Shown here: in pieces, positions 44,653 through 53,756 of the stretch
How positions within the stretch are numbered: the stretch's first letter is position 1
Layout of the letters: each line of letters starts with the position of its first letter
Assembly: GCF_025151045.1 (NCBI RefSeq)
Contig: NZ_CP102285.1
Location: forward strand, 1,612,001 to 1,676,000
DNA: 64,000 nt
Origin: Parabacteroides johnsonii DSM 18315
GTDB lineage: Bacteria > Bacteroidota > Bacteroidia > Bacteroidales > Tannerellaceae
Reading direction: 5' to 3'
The notes under the pieces: model-generated
Database searches by the model: none
The model's input: the letters and a program-made list of their open reading frames with translations, nothing else
What the model was told of the DNA's origin: nothing
Program-made: the position numbers and the translations under genes

Positions 44653-45792
44653 TCAGTCCATTCTCCCCTTATAGTCTTCGTAACCGAACTCTTTGTACAT
44701 CACGAGCCGGTCTTCCTTGCTCCACAAAGCCAAAGAAGGATGCGGAATTCCGTTGAACATGGTCGTCTTGACAACGGTATAATGGATCATATCTTCGAAT
44801 ATCAATTTATCACCTACTTTTAATGGCTGCTCAAAAGACCAGTCGCCCATATAATCGCCGCTCAGGCAACTGTTGCCCCCGATACGATAGGTCGGCTTCC
44901 CCTCTTCCGGCTCCATAGCCCCGCGAATCACCGGCTTATAGGGCATCTCCAGACAATCCGGCATATGGCAAGTGAAAGAGGCATCTATAATCGCAGTCTT
45001 GATGCCATGATTCTCCACGATATCCACCACCGTCGTCAGCAGGAACCCGGTTTGCCAGGCAAATGCACTTCCCGGCTCCATGATGATTTCGAGATTCGGA
45101 TACTTGGCCTTGAACGACTGCAACAGACCGATCAGATGCTCCGTGTCATAGCCTTTTCGTGTCATCAGATGTCCGCCACCCATATTCAACCATTTGATAT
45201 GTGGCAGGAAACGGCCGAAACGTTTTTCGACCTCTCCCAACGTCTTTTCCAAATCATATGAACTCGACTCGCAAAGCGTATGAAAATGCAAGCCTTCGAC
45301 ACCGTCGGGCAACTTGTCGCCCAAAAGGTCGCTGACCACTCCCATCCGGGAACCCGGCGCACAAGGATTATACAAATCCGTTTCGACATCCGAATATTCC
45401 GGATTGATGCGCAGGCCGCACGATACCCGGTTTCCGTCTGCCTTCACCATCGGATAGAAACGTTCGAACTGCGTGAGCGAATTGAACGTCACATGGCTGC
45501 TGTATCTCAAGATCTCCGGGAAATCCGCTTCCGTATAGGCCGGCGAATAGGTATGTGCTCGGCTCCCCATCTCTTCAAAAGCCAGCCTGGCCTCGAACTT
45601 TGAACTTGCTGTCGAATACGGGATATATTCACGCACGATCGGAAATGCTTTCCACATTGCAAATGCCTTAAAAGCCAGGATTATATTAACTCCCGCCTTC
45701 TCCTTCACACTTTTGATCAGTGATAAATTACGGCGGAGCAATTTTTCTTCCATCACATAACAAGGGGATGGTATCATATTGAAGTCTATCAT
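44653..45792 (-). CDS. nspC: Carboxynorspermidine decarboxylase
   Basis: This 379-residue PLP enzyme of the alanine racemase/ornithine-decarboxylase fold has the PLP lysine in LAFKAFAMW (Lys42), HFHTLCES, NMGGGHLMTRKGYD and MEPGSAFAW, which is the NspC pattern. It decarboxylates carboxyspermidine or carboxynorspermidine in the alternative polyamine pathway. The dehydrogenase partner is not in the window. A -7 box lies about 30 bases upstream. Confidence 0.93.
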   Translation of the reverse strand: MIDFNMIPSPCYVMEEKLLRRNLSLIKSVKEKAGVNIILAFKAFAMWKAFPIVREYIPYSTASSKFEARLAFEEMGSRAHTYSPAYTEADFPEILRYSSHVTFNSLTQFERFYPMVKADGNRVSCGLRINPEYSDVETDLYNPCAPGSRMGVVSDLLGDKLPDGVEGLHFHTLCESSSYDLEKTLGEVEKRFGRFLPHIKWLNMGGGHLMTRKGYDTEHLIGLLQSFKAKYPNLEIIMEPGSAFAWQTGFLLTTVVDIVENHGIKTAIIDASFTCHMPDCLEMPYKPVIRGAMEPEEGKPTYRIGGNSCLSGDYMGDWSFEQPLKVGDKLIFEDMIHYTVVKTTMFNGIPHPSLALWSKEDRLVMYKEFGYEDYKGRMD

Positions 45793-45822
45793 CCGGTAAG
45801 TATTCTATTTAGTATATATGTG

Positions 45823-45830
45823 CAAAGGTA
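45823..45830 (-). promoter_or_regulatory. Predicted -7 box for nspC
   Basis: On the minus strand TACCTTTG followed by C matches TAnnTTTG, about 31 bases before the nspC ATG. Confidence 0.6.
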
Positions 45831-45930
45831 CTAAATAAAAAGCGAAAAACAAGAGAGAGGCTTATTGTCTCCTCCTCCCTTATTGTACTTTTCTGAAAAA
45901 TACCCGTTAGTCTAAATCGAAACACACAAG

Positions 45931-45991
45931 CATGAAAATCGATTTTCATACCCATGAAAACGAAATTTCCCGCAAGGGTAATATTTTTTAA
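45931..45991. repeat. 61-bp interspersed repeat, copy 1
   Basis: It aligns without gaps to 58558-58618, with 48 of 61 positions identical by hand count; the last 23 bases (45969-45991, beginning CCCGCAAGGG) are identical. This copy starts with the perfect 18-bp palindrome ATGAAAATCGATTTTCAT (45932-45949). It lies in the 460-base gap between nspC and blaI, which otherwise holds only the two promoters. Confidence 0.7.
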
Positions 45992-46190
45992 TAATCCAAC
46001 ACATACTATAACATTGACTATCAATATATTGCAAAACAACTGCTTTTAGAGGGGTTATTGTATGTTTTAACATTTCAAAATAGATATTCTTCCCGTTATT
46101 CTCCGCAATACCGGAAGCAAGGAGGCAAACGGCCTCCCAAACGCCTCTTTCCTCTTCATTAACAATTATTATAACAAAACGCACGCTGTC

Positions 46191-46214
46191 ATCTACTAAA
46201 ATAAAGTAGATTTG
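46191..46214 (+). promoter_or_regulatory. BlaI-type operator overlapping the promoter
   Basis: ATCTACT (46191-46197) and AGTAGAT (46205-46211) form a 7-bp dyad that covers the -7 box TAGATTTG (46207-46214). A dimeric repressor bound here would block transcription, which fits autoregulation of the BlaI-family gene that follows 40 bases downstream. Confidence 0.6.
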
Positions 46215-46253
46215 CGAAAAGATAGTAAATTGAAATTCAAAAACAACAAGACA

Positions 46254-46613
46254 ATGGAAAGACTGACAGCACAAGAAGAAAGTGTAATGTTGTATATCTG
46301 GAAATTAGGATCGTGTTTCATCCGTGACATACTGAACGAAATGCCCGATCCGAAACCACCCTACACCAGCGTGGCATCGGTGGTCCGGAATCTTGAAAAA
46401 AAGAAGTATGTCACCCCGAAAAAATTCGGAACGATCACCCTCTTCTCTCCACGTGTGAAAGAAGCGGAATATAAGCGTACCTTCATGTCGAATGTCGTAC
46501 AAAATTATTTCACCGGTTCTTATAAGGAAATGGTTTCCTTCTTCGTCCGTGACCGTAAATTATCCAAAAGCGATTTACAGGACCTGATGGACCAGATCGA
46601 AAAAGAAGAATAA
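46254..46613 (+). CDS. BlaI/MecI-family transcriptional repressor
   Basis: This 119-residue protein is a winged-helix repressor of the BlaI/MecI/CopY family: LTAQEESVMLYIWKLGSCFI, YTSVASVVRNLEKKKYVTPKK as recognition helix and wing, and a C-terminal dimerisation helix. It is expected to be inactivated by proteolysis driven by the adjacent membrane peptidase. The ATG at 46254 is used; the longer TTG frame begins within the promoter. Confidence 0.9.
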   Translation: MERLTAQEESVMLYIWKLGSCFIRDILNEMPDPKPPYTSVASVVRNLEKKKYVTPKKFGTITLFSPRVKEAEYKRTFMSNVVQNYFTGSYKEMVSFFVRDRKLSKSDLQDLMDQIEKEE

Positions 46614-46633
46614 TCAATTATAAAGATATCAAT

Positions 46634-47953
46634 ATGATAACTCCGATACTTATCTATTTTCTAAAGGTAAATCTGGCGTTGGCATTTTTATATATCTGTT
46701 ATCGCCTCTTATTCCGTGACGATACGTTCTTCAGGCTTCGCAGAGGGGTGTTATTGTCGATTTACCTGATCGCATTCCTTTATCCTTTACCGGATTTAAG
46801 CGGCTGGTTGTCCACCCAGACAAGCGTAGCGGGTATAGTCGGCTACTATTCGGGGTTACTACCTAAAGAAACAGTCCTGACGGCAAGCAATGAAATAGCC
46901 GCCTCCGACTGGAAAGAAGCCGGACTCAAGGTTATGCAAGTTATCTGGCTGGCAGGAGCCGGCCTGTTGCTGTCCAGGTGTCTGGCGGAGCTGTTCACTG
47001 TTTCTCGTTTACACCGGAAATGTAGGAAAATCACTTTGAACGGCACCGAAGTTTGTATCCTTCCGGAAGCGGAAGCCTCCTACTCTTTTTTCGGCTGGAT
47101 TTTCATTTCACCCGATCCGCATCGACGGGAAAAGCTTGATGACATTTTGATCCATGAACAAACACACGTCCGCCAATGGCATTCGATCGACATGATGGCC
47201 AGTGAAATCGTCTGTATCGCCTGCTGGATAAATCCGTTTGCCTGGTGGATAAAGAAAGAGATCGGTATCAACCATGAATTTATCGCAGATGAACAGGTCA
47301 TGCTTGCCGGATTCGACAAAAAAGAATACCAGTACCATCTGATCGGAGTAAAACATCCCAATACGGCTATTGCAAATTTATATAACAATTTCAGTGTCTT
47401 ACCACTTAAAAAGAGAATTACTATGTTAAACAAAAAAAGGACGAACAACGCCAGAAAAGTGAAATACCTGGCACTGGTTCTAATGGCCGCAGGCTTGCTA
47501 TTGCTCAATAATATCGATGCGATGGCACGTGTATTGAATGAAAAGGTAGCAGAGGTTATCCAACAACCGACTGTTCTCGCCACCACTACTGTTTCCAAAA
47601 TGGAAGCAGCCAATCCGCTTCCACCGGAAAAAGACAAGATTTATGACACATGTGATATCATGCCGGAATTTCCGGGTGGGCAAAGTGCATTATTGCAGTT
47701 TCTTGCTAAAAGCATAAAATATCCGGCAGAAGCCCAGCAACAGGGAAAACAGGGAAAAGTAGTCGTCACATTCGTTATCGAAAAAGACGGAAGTATTACA
47801 AACGCCAAAGTGACACAGGCTTTATATCCCTCATTGGACGAAGAATCCTTACGGGTTGTCAAGTCGATGCCCAAATGGACTCCGGGAAAGATGAAAGGTG
47901 GGAAAGCCGTCCGCGTACAATACACGGTCCCGTTAACTTACCGATTGCAGTAG
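46634..47953 (+). CDS. BlaR1-like M56 metallopeptidase with C-terminal TonB domain
   Basis: This 439-residue protein has four or so membrane helices in its first 300 residues and the M56 zinc motif HEQTH (174-178) with a later EFIADEQV Glu region. After a further helix near residue 285 comes a periplasmic tail with a TonB C-terminal domain (about 335-439: PEFPGGQSALLQFLAKSIKYP, VVTFVIEKDGSI). There is no beta-lactam sensor domain, so the signal is not likely to be a beta-lactam. It follows the repressor after 20 bases. Confidence 0.88.
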   Translation: MITPILIYFLKVNLALAFLYICYRLLFRDDTFFRLRRGVLLSIYLIAFLYPLPDLSGWLSTQTSVAGIVGYYSGLLPKETVLTASNEIAASDWKEAGLKVMQVIWLAGAGLLLSRCLAELFTVSRLHRKCRKITLNGTEVCILPEAEASYSFFGWIFISPDPHRREKLDDILIHEQTHVRQWHSIDMMASEIVCIACWINPFAWWIKKEIGINHEFIADEQVMLAGFDKKEYQYHLIGVKHPNTAIANLYNNFSVLPLKKRITMLNKKRTNNARKVKYLALVLMAAGLLLLNNIDAMARVLNEKVAEVIQQPTVLATTTVSKMEAANPLPPEKDKIYDTCDIMPEFPGGQSALLQFLAKSIKYPAEAQQQGKQGKVVVTFVIEKDGSITNAKVTQALYPSLDEESLRVVKSMPKWTPGKMKGGKAVRVQYTVPLTYRLQ

Positions 47954-48073
47954 CCTGACAGTATTTCCCTTTTTGAGCAGGACACAAAAAAAGGCATGCA
48001 ATCTTCAAAAATGCTGCCAGGCGATAAACGAAGATCACATGCCCCACGCTCCTCTCGAAGAGGGAGATATTTT

Positions 48074-48181
48074 TTATAAATTTCTATCCTTCCAGCGCTT
48101 GCCAGCCGGTGTATATAAAAACACACAAAAACCTACGGCTAAAGCAGCCATTAACCCGAATGAAAATATCGCTACATCCAT
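48074..48181 (-). CDS. 35-residue single-pass membrane protein
   Basis: An ATG seven bases after the stop of the DUF6722-like gene opens a 35-codon frame with one hydrophobic helix (about residues 4-24, AIFSFGLMAALAVGFCVFLY) and a short basic tail. It repeats the arrangement at 3419-3535: DUF6722-like gene first, single-helix gene second. Confidence 0.55.
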   Translation of the reverse strand: MDVAIFSFGLMAALAVGFCVFLYTPAGKRWKDRNL

Positions 48182-48188
48182 AATTTCA

Positions 48189-48428
48189 CTATTTTAATAA
48201 GTTATTACCCGTTATACAAAAACTAATGGCCATCAGCATTCCCAATACGATAACGATTCCCCACTTCAAATCTGCATCTTGAAAGAATGAAACCATCCCT
48301 CCTAATACCATTGCCGCAAAAGCCAACTTCGATAAATCGTAGAAATACTTCGCCATCGCTTCTTTTTTAACCCTTTTCATCTCTCTCAAAGCCTTCAAAG
48401 CCTCTTGTTGTTCCATGAATTTCCCCAT
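48189..48428 (-). CDS. Small DUF6722-like membrane protein, second copy
   Basis: This 79-residue protein has a charged N-terminal helix (about 5-27) and two hydrophobic segments (about 29-47 and 53-74). The stretch YFYDLSKLAFAAMVL matches FFIDIAKLVFAGVVL of the protein at 3219-3422. The ATG at 48428 is used; another is four codons downstream. Function unknown. Confidence 0.7.
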   Translation of the reverse strand: MGKFMEQQEALKALREMKRVKKEAMAKYFYDLSKLAFAAMVLGGMVSFFQDADLKWGIVIVLGMLMAISFCITGNNLLK

Positions 48429-48500
48429 AATTAAGTCTTTTATTCGTTAATGCCTCAAAGATAGGAGATTCATTCTGGAATATCAATTGATTCAGCCGAT

Positions 48501-50819
48501 TTATTCGATAATTGTCAAGCGTGCAAACTTCAAAAGCAGTTGTTTTTGACCGAAATGGGCAAACGAAACGGTTGCTTTCGCATTACCGCCTTCTCCTTCA
48601 ATGGCAGTCACCTCACCTTCCCCGAAACGATCGTGCTGGACTTTAGCCCCGACATACAATCCTGACAGATCAGACGTCGAAACAGAAGAGGGAGACGAAG
48701 AAGCCGCTTCCATCCGTGTCAGACGTGCCTGCCGTCCGACTGCCTGAGCGACCGGAGAGACATAAGCGTCTTCTTCCATTGCCTTCGGTTGGCGGAAAGG
48801 AGAGGAAAAAGCCGAAGAACGACGGGTGCCGGCAAATGAACCATCAGTAGCAACATCTGCCGACGCATAAATATATTTGGTATCGATATCTCTCAAGAAG
48901 CGGCTGGGCGAACACATCGCACTCTGGCCATTACGGTAACGGCTTTTGGCATATGTCAGCACACAATTTTCCTCCGCACGGGTAATAGCGACGTAGAAAA
49001 GGCGGCGTTCTTCCTCCACCGCCCTCGGATTGTCTTTCGACATGGCAGAAGGGAACAGGTCCTCTTCCAACCCGACAACGAAAACATTCCGGAACTCCAA
49101 ACCTTTGGCTGCATGCACCGTCATCATTGTCACCTTGTTTGCCTGTTCTTCCTTATCGTTATCCTGATCTGTCAATAACGACACCTCAGACAGGAAGTCG
49201 GCAAGCGATACATGCTCCGCTCCTTCTTCGCGGCGTATCTCGCAAAACTCGGCAATGCCTTTCAATAACTCCTGCAAGTTTTCCTGCTTGCTGATCCCTT
49301 CCACCGAACGATCCTGAAACAAGACACTGACAATGCCGCTCTCCTTCACCACCGCTGCAGCGATTTCTTCGGCAGAGAGTTTAACATTACGTTCGATAAA
49401 ACCGGAAATAAGCTCCCGGAAATCACTTAGCTTCTTTGCCGTACCATTATTGACCGGCAAAGCGTACCCGATCGGATCGTTCAACACGGTCCACAAACTG
49501 ACGTTATGATCAGTGGCGGCAACGATTAATTTATTGAGAGTCGTATCGCCTATCCCTCGAGCCGGATAGTTGAGCACACGTTTGAAGGCCTCCTCATCAT
49601 GCGGGTTGACAATCAGGCGAAGATATGAGATGACATCCTTCACTTCCTTACGCTGATAGAAAGACAGACCTCCGTATATCTTATAAGGGATTCCCCTTTT
49701 ACGCAAAGCTTCTTCCAAGATGCGAGACTGTGCATTTGTCCGGTACAGGATGGCAAAATCGGCATAATCATAATTCCGCATCCTCATATCGTTAATCTTA
49801 CCGGCAACAGCATATCCCTCTTCATAATCGGAATAGGACGAACAGATGGCGACTTTGCTCCCTTCCTCCTTTTCCGAATAAACGGTTTTTTGGATCTGCT
49901 TCGTGTTCTTATGGATCAGGCTGTTTGCCGCATTCACAATATTCTGTGTCGAACGGTAATTCCGTTCCAGTTTGAAAATACGGCAACCCGGATACTGGTT
50001 CTTGAATTGCAGGATATTATCGATATTGGCTCCTCGGAAAGAATAGATACTTTGCGCATCATCCCCAACCACACAGATACGCCGATGCACTTCGCACAAA
50101 CGCTGAACGATCAGATGCTGTGCAAAGTTCGTATCCTGATACTCGTCCACCAGCACAAACTGGAAAAAGCTCCTGTATTTCTCCAATACGTCCGGATGAT
50201 CGCGGAAGAGGATGTTCGTTTGCAACAACAAATCGTCGAAATCCATCGCCCCCGCTTGTTGGCAACGGTTCTGATACCGCTTATATATCTCACGCAACAA
50301 AGGGACTTTCGAATCTATATCATGTTGCACCAACTCCTTGTTCTGCTCATACGCCTTATAGGTAATAAGCGCGTTTTTCGCATTCGAGATACGACTTTGC
50401 ACCATTCCCAGCCGATACACTTTGTCATCGAGCTGCATCTCCTTCATAATGGAACGGAGCAAGCTTTTGGAATCTGTCGCATCGTAAATGGTAAAATTGG
50501 ACGGATAGCCGATACGCTCCGCCTCGGAACGGAGAATACGGGAAAAGATGGAATGGAACGTTCCCATCCATAACCGTCGTGCCGTCCGTTCGTCCGTCAG
50601 GGAGGCGATACGCTCTTTCATCTCGCGTGCCGCCTTATTGGTAAAAGTAAGTGCCAGAATACTTTGGGGAGGCAACCCTTGCCTTAACAGATAAGCTATC
50701 TTATAGGTCAGCACGCGTGTCTTTCCCGATCCGGCCCCGGCTACCACAAGCGAAGGCCCGTCGGTATAGACAACTGCTTCGCGCTGACTTTCATTTAATT
50801 GTTTCAGATATTCTTCCAC
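48501..50819 (-). CDS. UvrD/PcrA-type DNA helicase
   Basis: This 772-residue protein is a superfamily 1A helicase with Walker A GAGSGKT, LVDEYQDT (Walker B), QSIYSFRGA, a GLEF motif and VAITRAEE, and a C-terminal PcrA-like domain with a Tudor-like end (VGAKVQHDRFGEGEV). It unwinds DNA in repair and rolling-circle processes. GTG at 50819 is preferred: a predicted -7 box lies inside the longer frame, which would otherwise start at 50882. Confidence 0.92.
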   Translation of the reverse strand: MEEYLKQLNESQREAVVYTDGPSLVVAGAGSGKTRVLTYKIAYLLRQGLPPQSILALTFTNKAAREMKERIASLTDERTARRLWMGTFHSIFSRILRSEAERIGYPSNFTIYDATDSKSLLRSIMKEMQLDDKVYRLGMVQSRISNAKNALITYKAYEQNKELVQHDIDSKVPLLREIYKRYQNRCQQAGAMDFDDLLLQTNILFRDHPDVLEKYRSFFQFVLVDEYQDTNFAQHLIVQRLCEVHRRICVVGDDAQSIYSFRGANIDNILQFKNQYPGCRIFKLERNYRSTQNIVNAANSLIHKNTKQIQKTVYSEKEEGSKVAICSSYSDYEEGYAVAGKINDMRMRNYDYADFAILYRTNAQSRILEEALRKRGIPYKIYGGLSFYQRKEVKDVISYLRLIVNPHDEEAFKRVLNYPARGIGDTTLNKLIVAATDHNVSLWTVLNDPIGYALPVNNGTAKKLSDFRELISGFIERNVKLSAEEIAAAVVKESGIVSVLFQDRSVEGISKQENLQELLKGIAEFCEIRREEGAEHVSLADFLSEVSLLTDQDNDKEEQANKVTMMTVHAAKGLEFRNVFVVGLEEDLFPSAMSKDNPRAVEEERRLFYVAITRAEENCVLTYAKSRYRNGQSAMCSPSRFLRDIDTKYIYASADVATDGSFAGTRRSSAFSSPFRQPKAMEEDAYVSPVAQAVGRQARLTRMEAASSSPSSVSTSDLSGLYVGAKVQHDRFGEGEVTAIEGEGGNAKATVSFAHFGQKQLLLKFARLTIIE

Positions 50820-50841
50820 GTATCTTGTATTTTTAAGGATA

Positions 50842-50849
50842 CAAAGGTA
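50842..50849 (-). promoter_or_regulatory. Predicted -7 box for the helicase
   Basis: On the minus strand TACCTTTG matches TAnnTTTG and sits 23 bases before the GTG start, which decides against the longer frame. Confidence 0.6.
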
Positions 50850-50953
50850 CGAATTTTTATTTACCTTCCTGCCCCAGGTCATCGTTCTCGATATTGCGTG
50901 CTTCGATAAACACCTTACATTTTCCGATTACCAAAAGGGTAAAGCGCTCCCGT

Positions 50954-52831
50954 TTACTGGTTATACGGTTTATAAGGTGAATGCATCACATTCAATGTCT
51001 TCGGCAACCACACCCGGTAACGCTGTGTTTTGTCCCAAGTATTCCCCGCAGAAGCAAAATCGCAGAAATGAATCTGCCTCGGAGTCCGGTGGCTTTCCAA
51101 GTCCGTTCCCAATACCATCGGGGCAGTAAAAGCCAACCAAGCAAAATCAGGAGCCTCCACAGGTGTCAACTCCACATATCCATCCTTACTCACAACAACA
51201 GACGCCTCATCGACAGAACCATCCCCGAAACGACTGTCACGAGCCAAAACAAGCGGACCGCGCACAATGGCCTGCGCCTGGTTCCTTTCCACCAGACGGG
51301 CACGCAAATCGAGCTTAACAGTGATCCGGTCGCCCTTTTTCCACTTACGGTTCACCGGCAAGTAAGCACCTTGCAGGACACCGGCCTCTGGTCTCCCATT
51401 TACGGAAACTGTCGCAATCTTGCTCCATGCCGGGATACGCAAGGCAATGGTGAAAGTTGTCTCTTTCGTCGGATCGACCTCTATCTCGATCTGATCAGTC
51501 CGCGGATATTCGGTCGTTTGCCTCAACCAGACCGACTTCTTGCCCGGCAACACTAACTCCGCTTCCGAGGGAGCATAGAAATTCACCCGGACACAATCGT
51601 CCTGTACCTGATAAGCGAACCCGGGAATCATGGCAAAAGCACGCGGACCGTTCGCGTTGCAACAGTTGATATGCATGCCGCATTGCTCCTCCCCTTCATG
51701 GCGCCAACCCTCCAGCGGACTGTATTTGGCTATCTGTGAGGCATCCGCTTTCAAAGAAGCCATCAAAGCATTATAGATAGCCGTCTCCATATAATCGGCA
51801 TACAGGGAATTGCCCGTCATCTGCAACAGGCGGTTACAAAGCTGCATCCAGGTAAAGGTCACGCAAGTTTCCATCGTATGGTAGGTAGGCTGTGTCTGCC
51901 GTTCCTTCCCACCATACCAACATTCGAACGCGCTGCCCGATCCGGCCACATTGATCTCTTCACGTACGATATGCCCGACTGTCTTTTCCACAACAGAAAG
52001 ATAAAGCGGATTGCCTGTTACCTTATAGAGTTCGAGCAACCCTTCGTAGCAGGACATCATTTCATACGCTTTCTGTCCGTTCTCCCTCGAAAACCAAGTT
52101 TTCGGATGCGGGAAACGGTTGGCAACAGGCACTTCGGCAATGGCTTTACTGATCAACTGCGGACCGCCAGGCGTCTCCCACTGTCCGACAATGTATTTGG
52201 CAAAATCAAGATAACGTTCCTCTTTCGTCCGGTTATACAGATACATGACAGGTTCGAGAACGGACGAGCTCGGCATACCGATATAATTACCGGTCGAGAC
52301 GATATCCACTTTTCCGGGCCCGACCTGTGTCATCAGATGATCGACAACTTTGCAAGCCGCCTCCAATGCTTTCTTATCCCCCGACAGATCATACCAGGCA
52401 ATCAATCCCAATGAAGTATACTTGCGCCCCCAGACATCCCATTGCTGCAACTGGTATTCCGGTGCATAGTTCCCGATATAGCCGTTCGGCTGTTGTGTTG
52501 CCATAAGCGATTCGGCCGCATCCTTTATGATCCGGTACAGTTCCGGGTCCCGGTTATAACGATAAGAAGCGATCGCCCCCTGTATCCATTTCCCCCAAAA
52601 CTCGCTTTGCCAGCGCGACTTCTCGTTCTGGTGGCGGAACGGTTCGACCAGATGATCAACATCCTGCGCTTTCACACGACGTTCGATACAATCTGCGATT
52701 CGAGTCCCTACATAACCGGATATTTTTACCTGTCTCACAGGAGAGTCATTCACTACTTGCGCCATCCCTGCCGTCGAGCAGGCACAAGCCAACAGGAAAG
52801 AGAAGGTTTTCACCTTAAACGGAATCATCAT
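50954..52831 (-). CDS. GH127-type glycoside hydrolase (beta-L-arabinofuranosidase family)
   Basis: This 625-residue protein has a signal peptide ending near residue 24 (STAGMA-Q), an (alpha/alpha)6 barrel (about 50-440) with QQPNGYIGNY, ECWYGGKERQ and the Cys pair in HINCCNANGPR that belongs to the zinc site and nucleophile of DUF1680/GH127-type enzymes, and a C-terminal beta domain. It may remove arabinofuranose or related residues from plant or bacterial glycans in the periplasm. It stands alone, without the usual SusC/SusD pair. Confidence 0.87.
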   Translation of the reverse strand: MMIPFKVKTFSFLLACACSTAGMAQVVNDSPVRQVKISGYVGTRIADCIERRVKAQDVDHLVEPFRHQNEKSRWQSEFWGKWIQGAIASYRYNRDPELYRIIKDAAESLMATQQPNGYIGNYAPEYQLQQWDVWGRKYTSLGLIAWYDLSGDKKALEAACKVVDHLMTQVGPGKVDIVSTGNYIGMPSSSVLEPVMYLYNRTKEERYLDFAKYIVGQWETPGGPQLISKAIAEVPVANRFPHPKTWFSRENGQKAYEMMSCYEGLLELYKVTGNPLYLSVVEKTVGHIVREEINVAGSGSAFECWYGGKERQTQPTYHTMETCVTFTWMQLCNRLLQMTGNSLYADYMETAIYNALMASLKADASQIAKYSPLEGWRHEGEEQCGMHINCCNANGPRAFAMIPGFAYQVQDDCVRVNFYAPSEAELVLPGKKSVWLRQTTEYPRTDQIEIEVDPTKETTFTIALRIPAWSKIATVSVNGRPEAGVLQGAYLPVNRKWKKGDRITVKLDLRARLVERNQAQAIVRGPLVLARDSRFGDGSVDEASVVVSKDGYVELTPVEAPDFAWLAFTAPMVLGTDLESHRTPRQIHFCDFASAGNTWDKTQRYRVWLPKTLNVMHSPYKPYNQ

Positions 52832-52858
52832 AATATTGAGAATTTAAGAATTATAAGA

Positions 52859-52866
52859 CAAAAATA
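52859..52866 (-). promoter_or_regulatory. Predicted -7 box for the GH127 gene
   Basis: On the minus strand TATTTTTG followed by TC matches TAnnTTTG and lies 28 bases before the ATG. Confidence 0.5.
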
Positions 52867-52895
52867 AGGAGATAACCACGATATAGTGTTATAAA

Positions 52896-52916
52896 ATTGA
52901 CAGAATACCTGTCAAT
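52896..52916. promoter_or_regulatory. Dyad upstream of the GH127 promoter
   Basis: ATTGACAG and CTGTCAAT form a perfect 8-bp dyad around 5 bases. Its position, about 45-65 bases upstream of the predicted transcription start, is where an activator would bind; a stem-loop ending the upstream gene at 52965 is an alternative reading. Confidence 0.5.
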
Positions 52917-52964
52917 TATGATAAGTGTCTGCTTCTCTACCACACTCTGCCGCCATATTTCCGT

Positions 52965-53558
52965 TTAAGGATACGAATTATAATGCTTCCAGGTAAAGTC
53001 CCGTTTCCGATTGCGCTTTTTATCCCGTTCACTTTTCCAAAAGGCGGAACGCAACATATCTTCTATTGAGAAATGGAATGTTATGGTAACCCCCGCCGAT
53101 CCCCTCCGCTGTCCGTCCTTCACCTCTGTCAGAAAAAGGTTTTGTGCTCCGGCTCTACCGTAAAAAGGCGTCTGTCCTAATCGTATCTGATTATTTATGA
53201 CTAACGATTTGATAGGCTTATGATAATCTCCCCGTATGCCCTTATGCACTGTATCTGCCTGATAGAGCCAGAACACTGCCGGAGGAAGTGAATCGACTTG
53301 CAACAATTGCCGAATAGTATCCGCTTTTATATATTCCGAAAAATCTATCAGAATCGGCAGTCGGGAGGATTCGAGTTCCAAGGGTTGCCCAATATTTATC
53401 AAAGTCCCGTTTTCTATCGCTTTCAGGTATTCCGGATTCAGCCGTATCGTGTCTTTACCGACCGATCCCCATACCGAATCTTCTTGTAAAATATTCTGAG
53501 CAGAAAGAACAGCAGTATACAAAAAAGGAAATAGAAAAACCAATCCGTATCGCCACAT
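52965..53558 (-). CDS. Secreted protein of unknown function (DUF4858-like)
   Basis: This 197-residue protein has a signal peptide ending near residue 20 (AVLSA-Q), then a segment with VWGSVGKDTIRLNPEYLKAI and repeated short strand-like stretches, and a basic C-terminal tail (KSERDKKRNRKRDF). I recall this pattern as the Bacteroidetes DUF4858 family, but the assignment is tentative. No catalytic motif is visible. It is probably periplasmic or on the surface. Confidence 0.6.
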   Translation of the reverse strand: MWRYGLVFLFPFLYTAVLSAQNILQEDSVWGSVGKDTIRLNPEYLKAIENGTLINIGQPLELESSRLPILIDFSEYIKADTIRQLLQVDSLPPAVFWLYQADTVHKGIRGDYHKPIKSLVINNQIRLGQTPFYGRAGAQNLFLTEVKDGQRRGSAGVTITFHFSIEDMLRSAFWKSERDKKRNRKRDFTWKHYNSYP

Positions 53559-53756
53559 ATCATTGTTTTTCTTATAAAGACAACAAGAAGTGGAAATCCC
53601 CTATTGGATAGTTCATTAAAAACATTGAAGTATCTTAATAATTGATATCAGAAATAACAACACTCCTGAATAATAGGAAATAAATCTCTTTTTATTCTGA
53701 AAAACAGGAATGTGATCATATTATTCCTATATTTACGAAAATTATACCTGGAAAAC

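Noticed and set aside
45912-46274. 120-codon leftward frame in the nspC-blaI gap
   Set aside because: It runs across the 61-bp repeat and the blaI operator and into the blaI start; it shows no domain or coding-like pattern.
50850-50953. Leftward frame RERFTLLVIGKCKVFIEARN with stop before the helicase promoter
   Set aside because: It looks protein-like but has no ATG or GTG start and overlaps the end of the GH127 gene in another phase; it may be a remnant, but cannot be supported as a gene.
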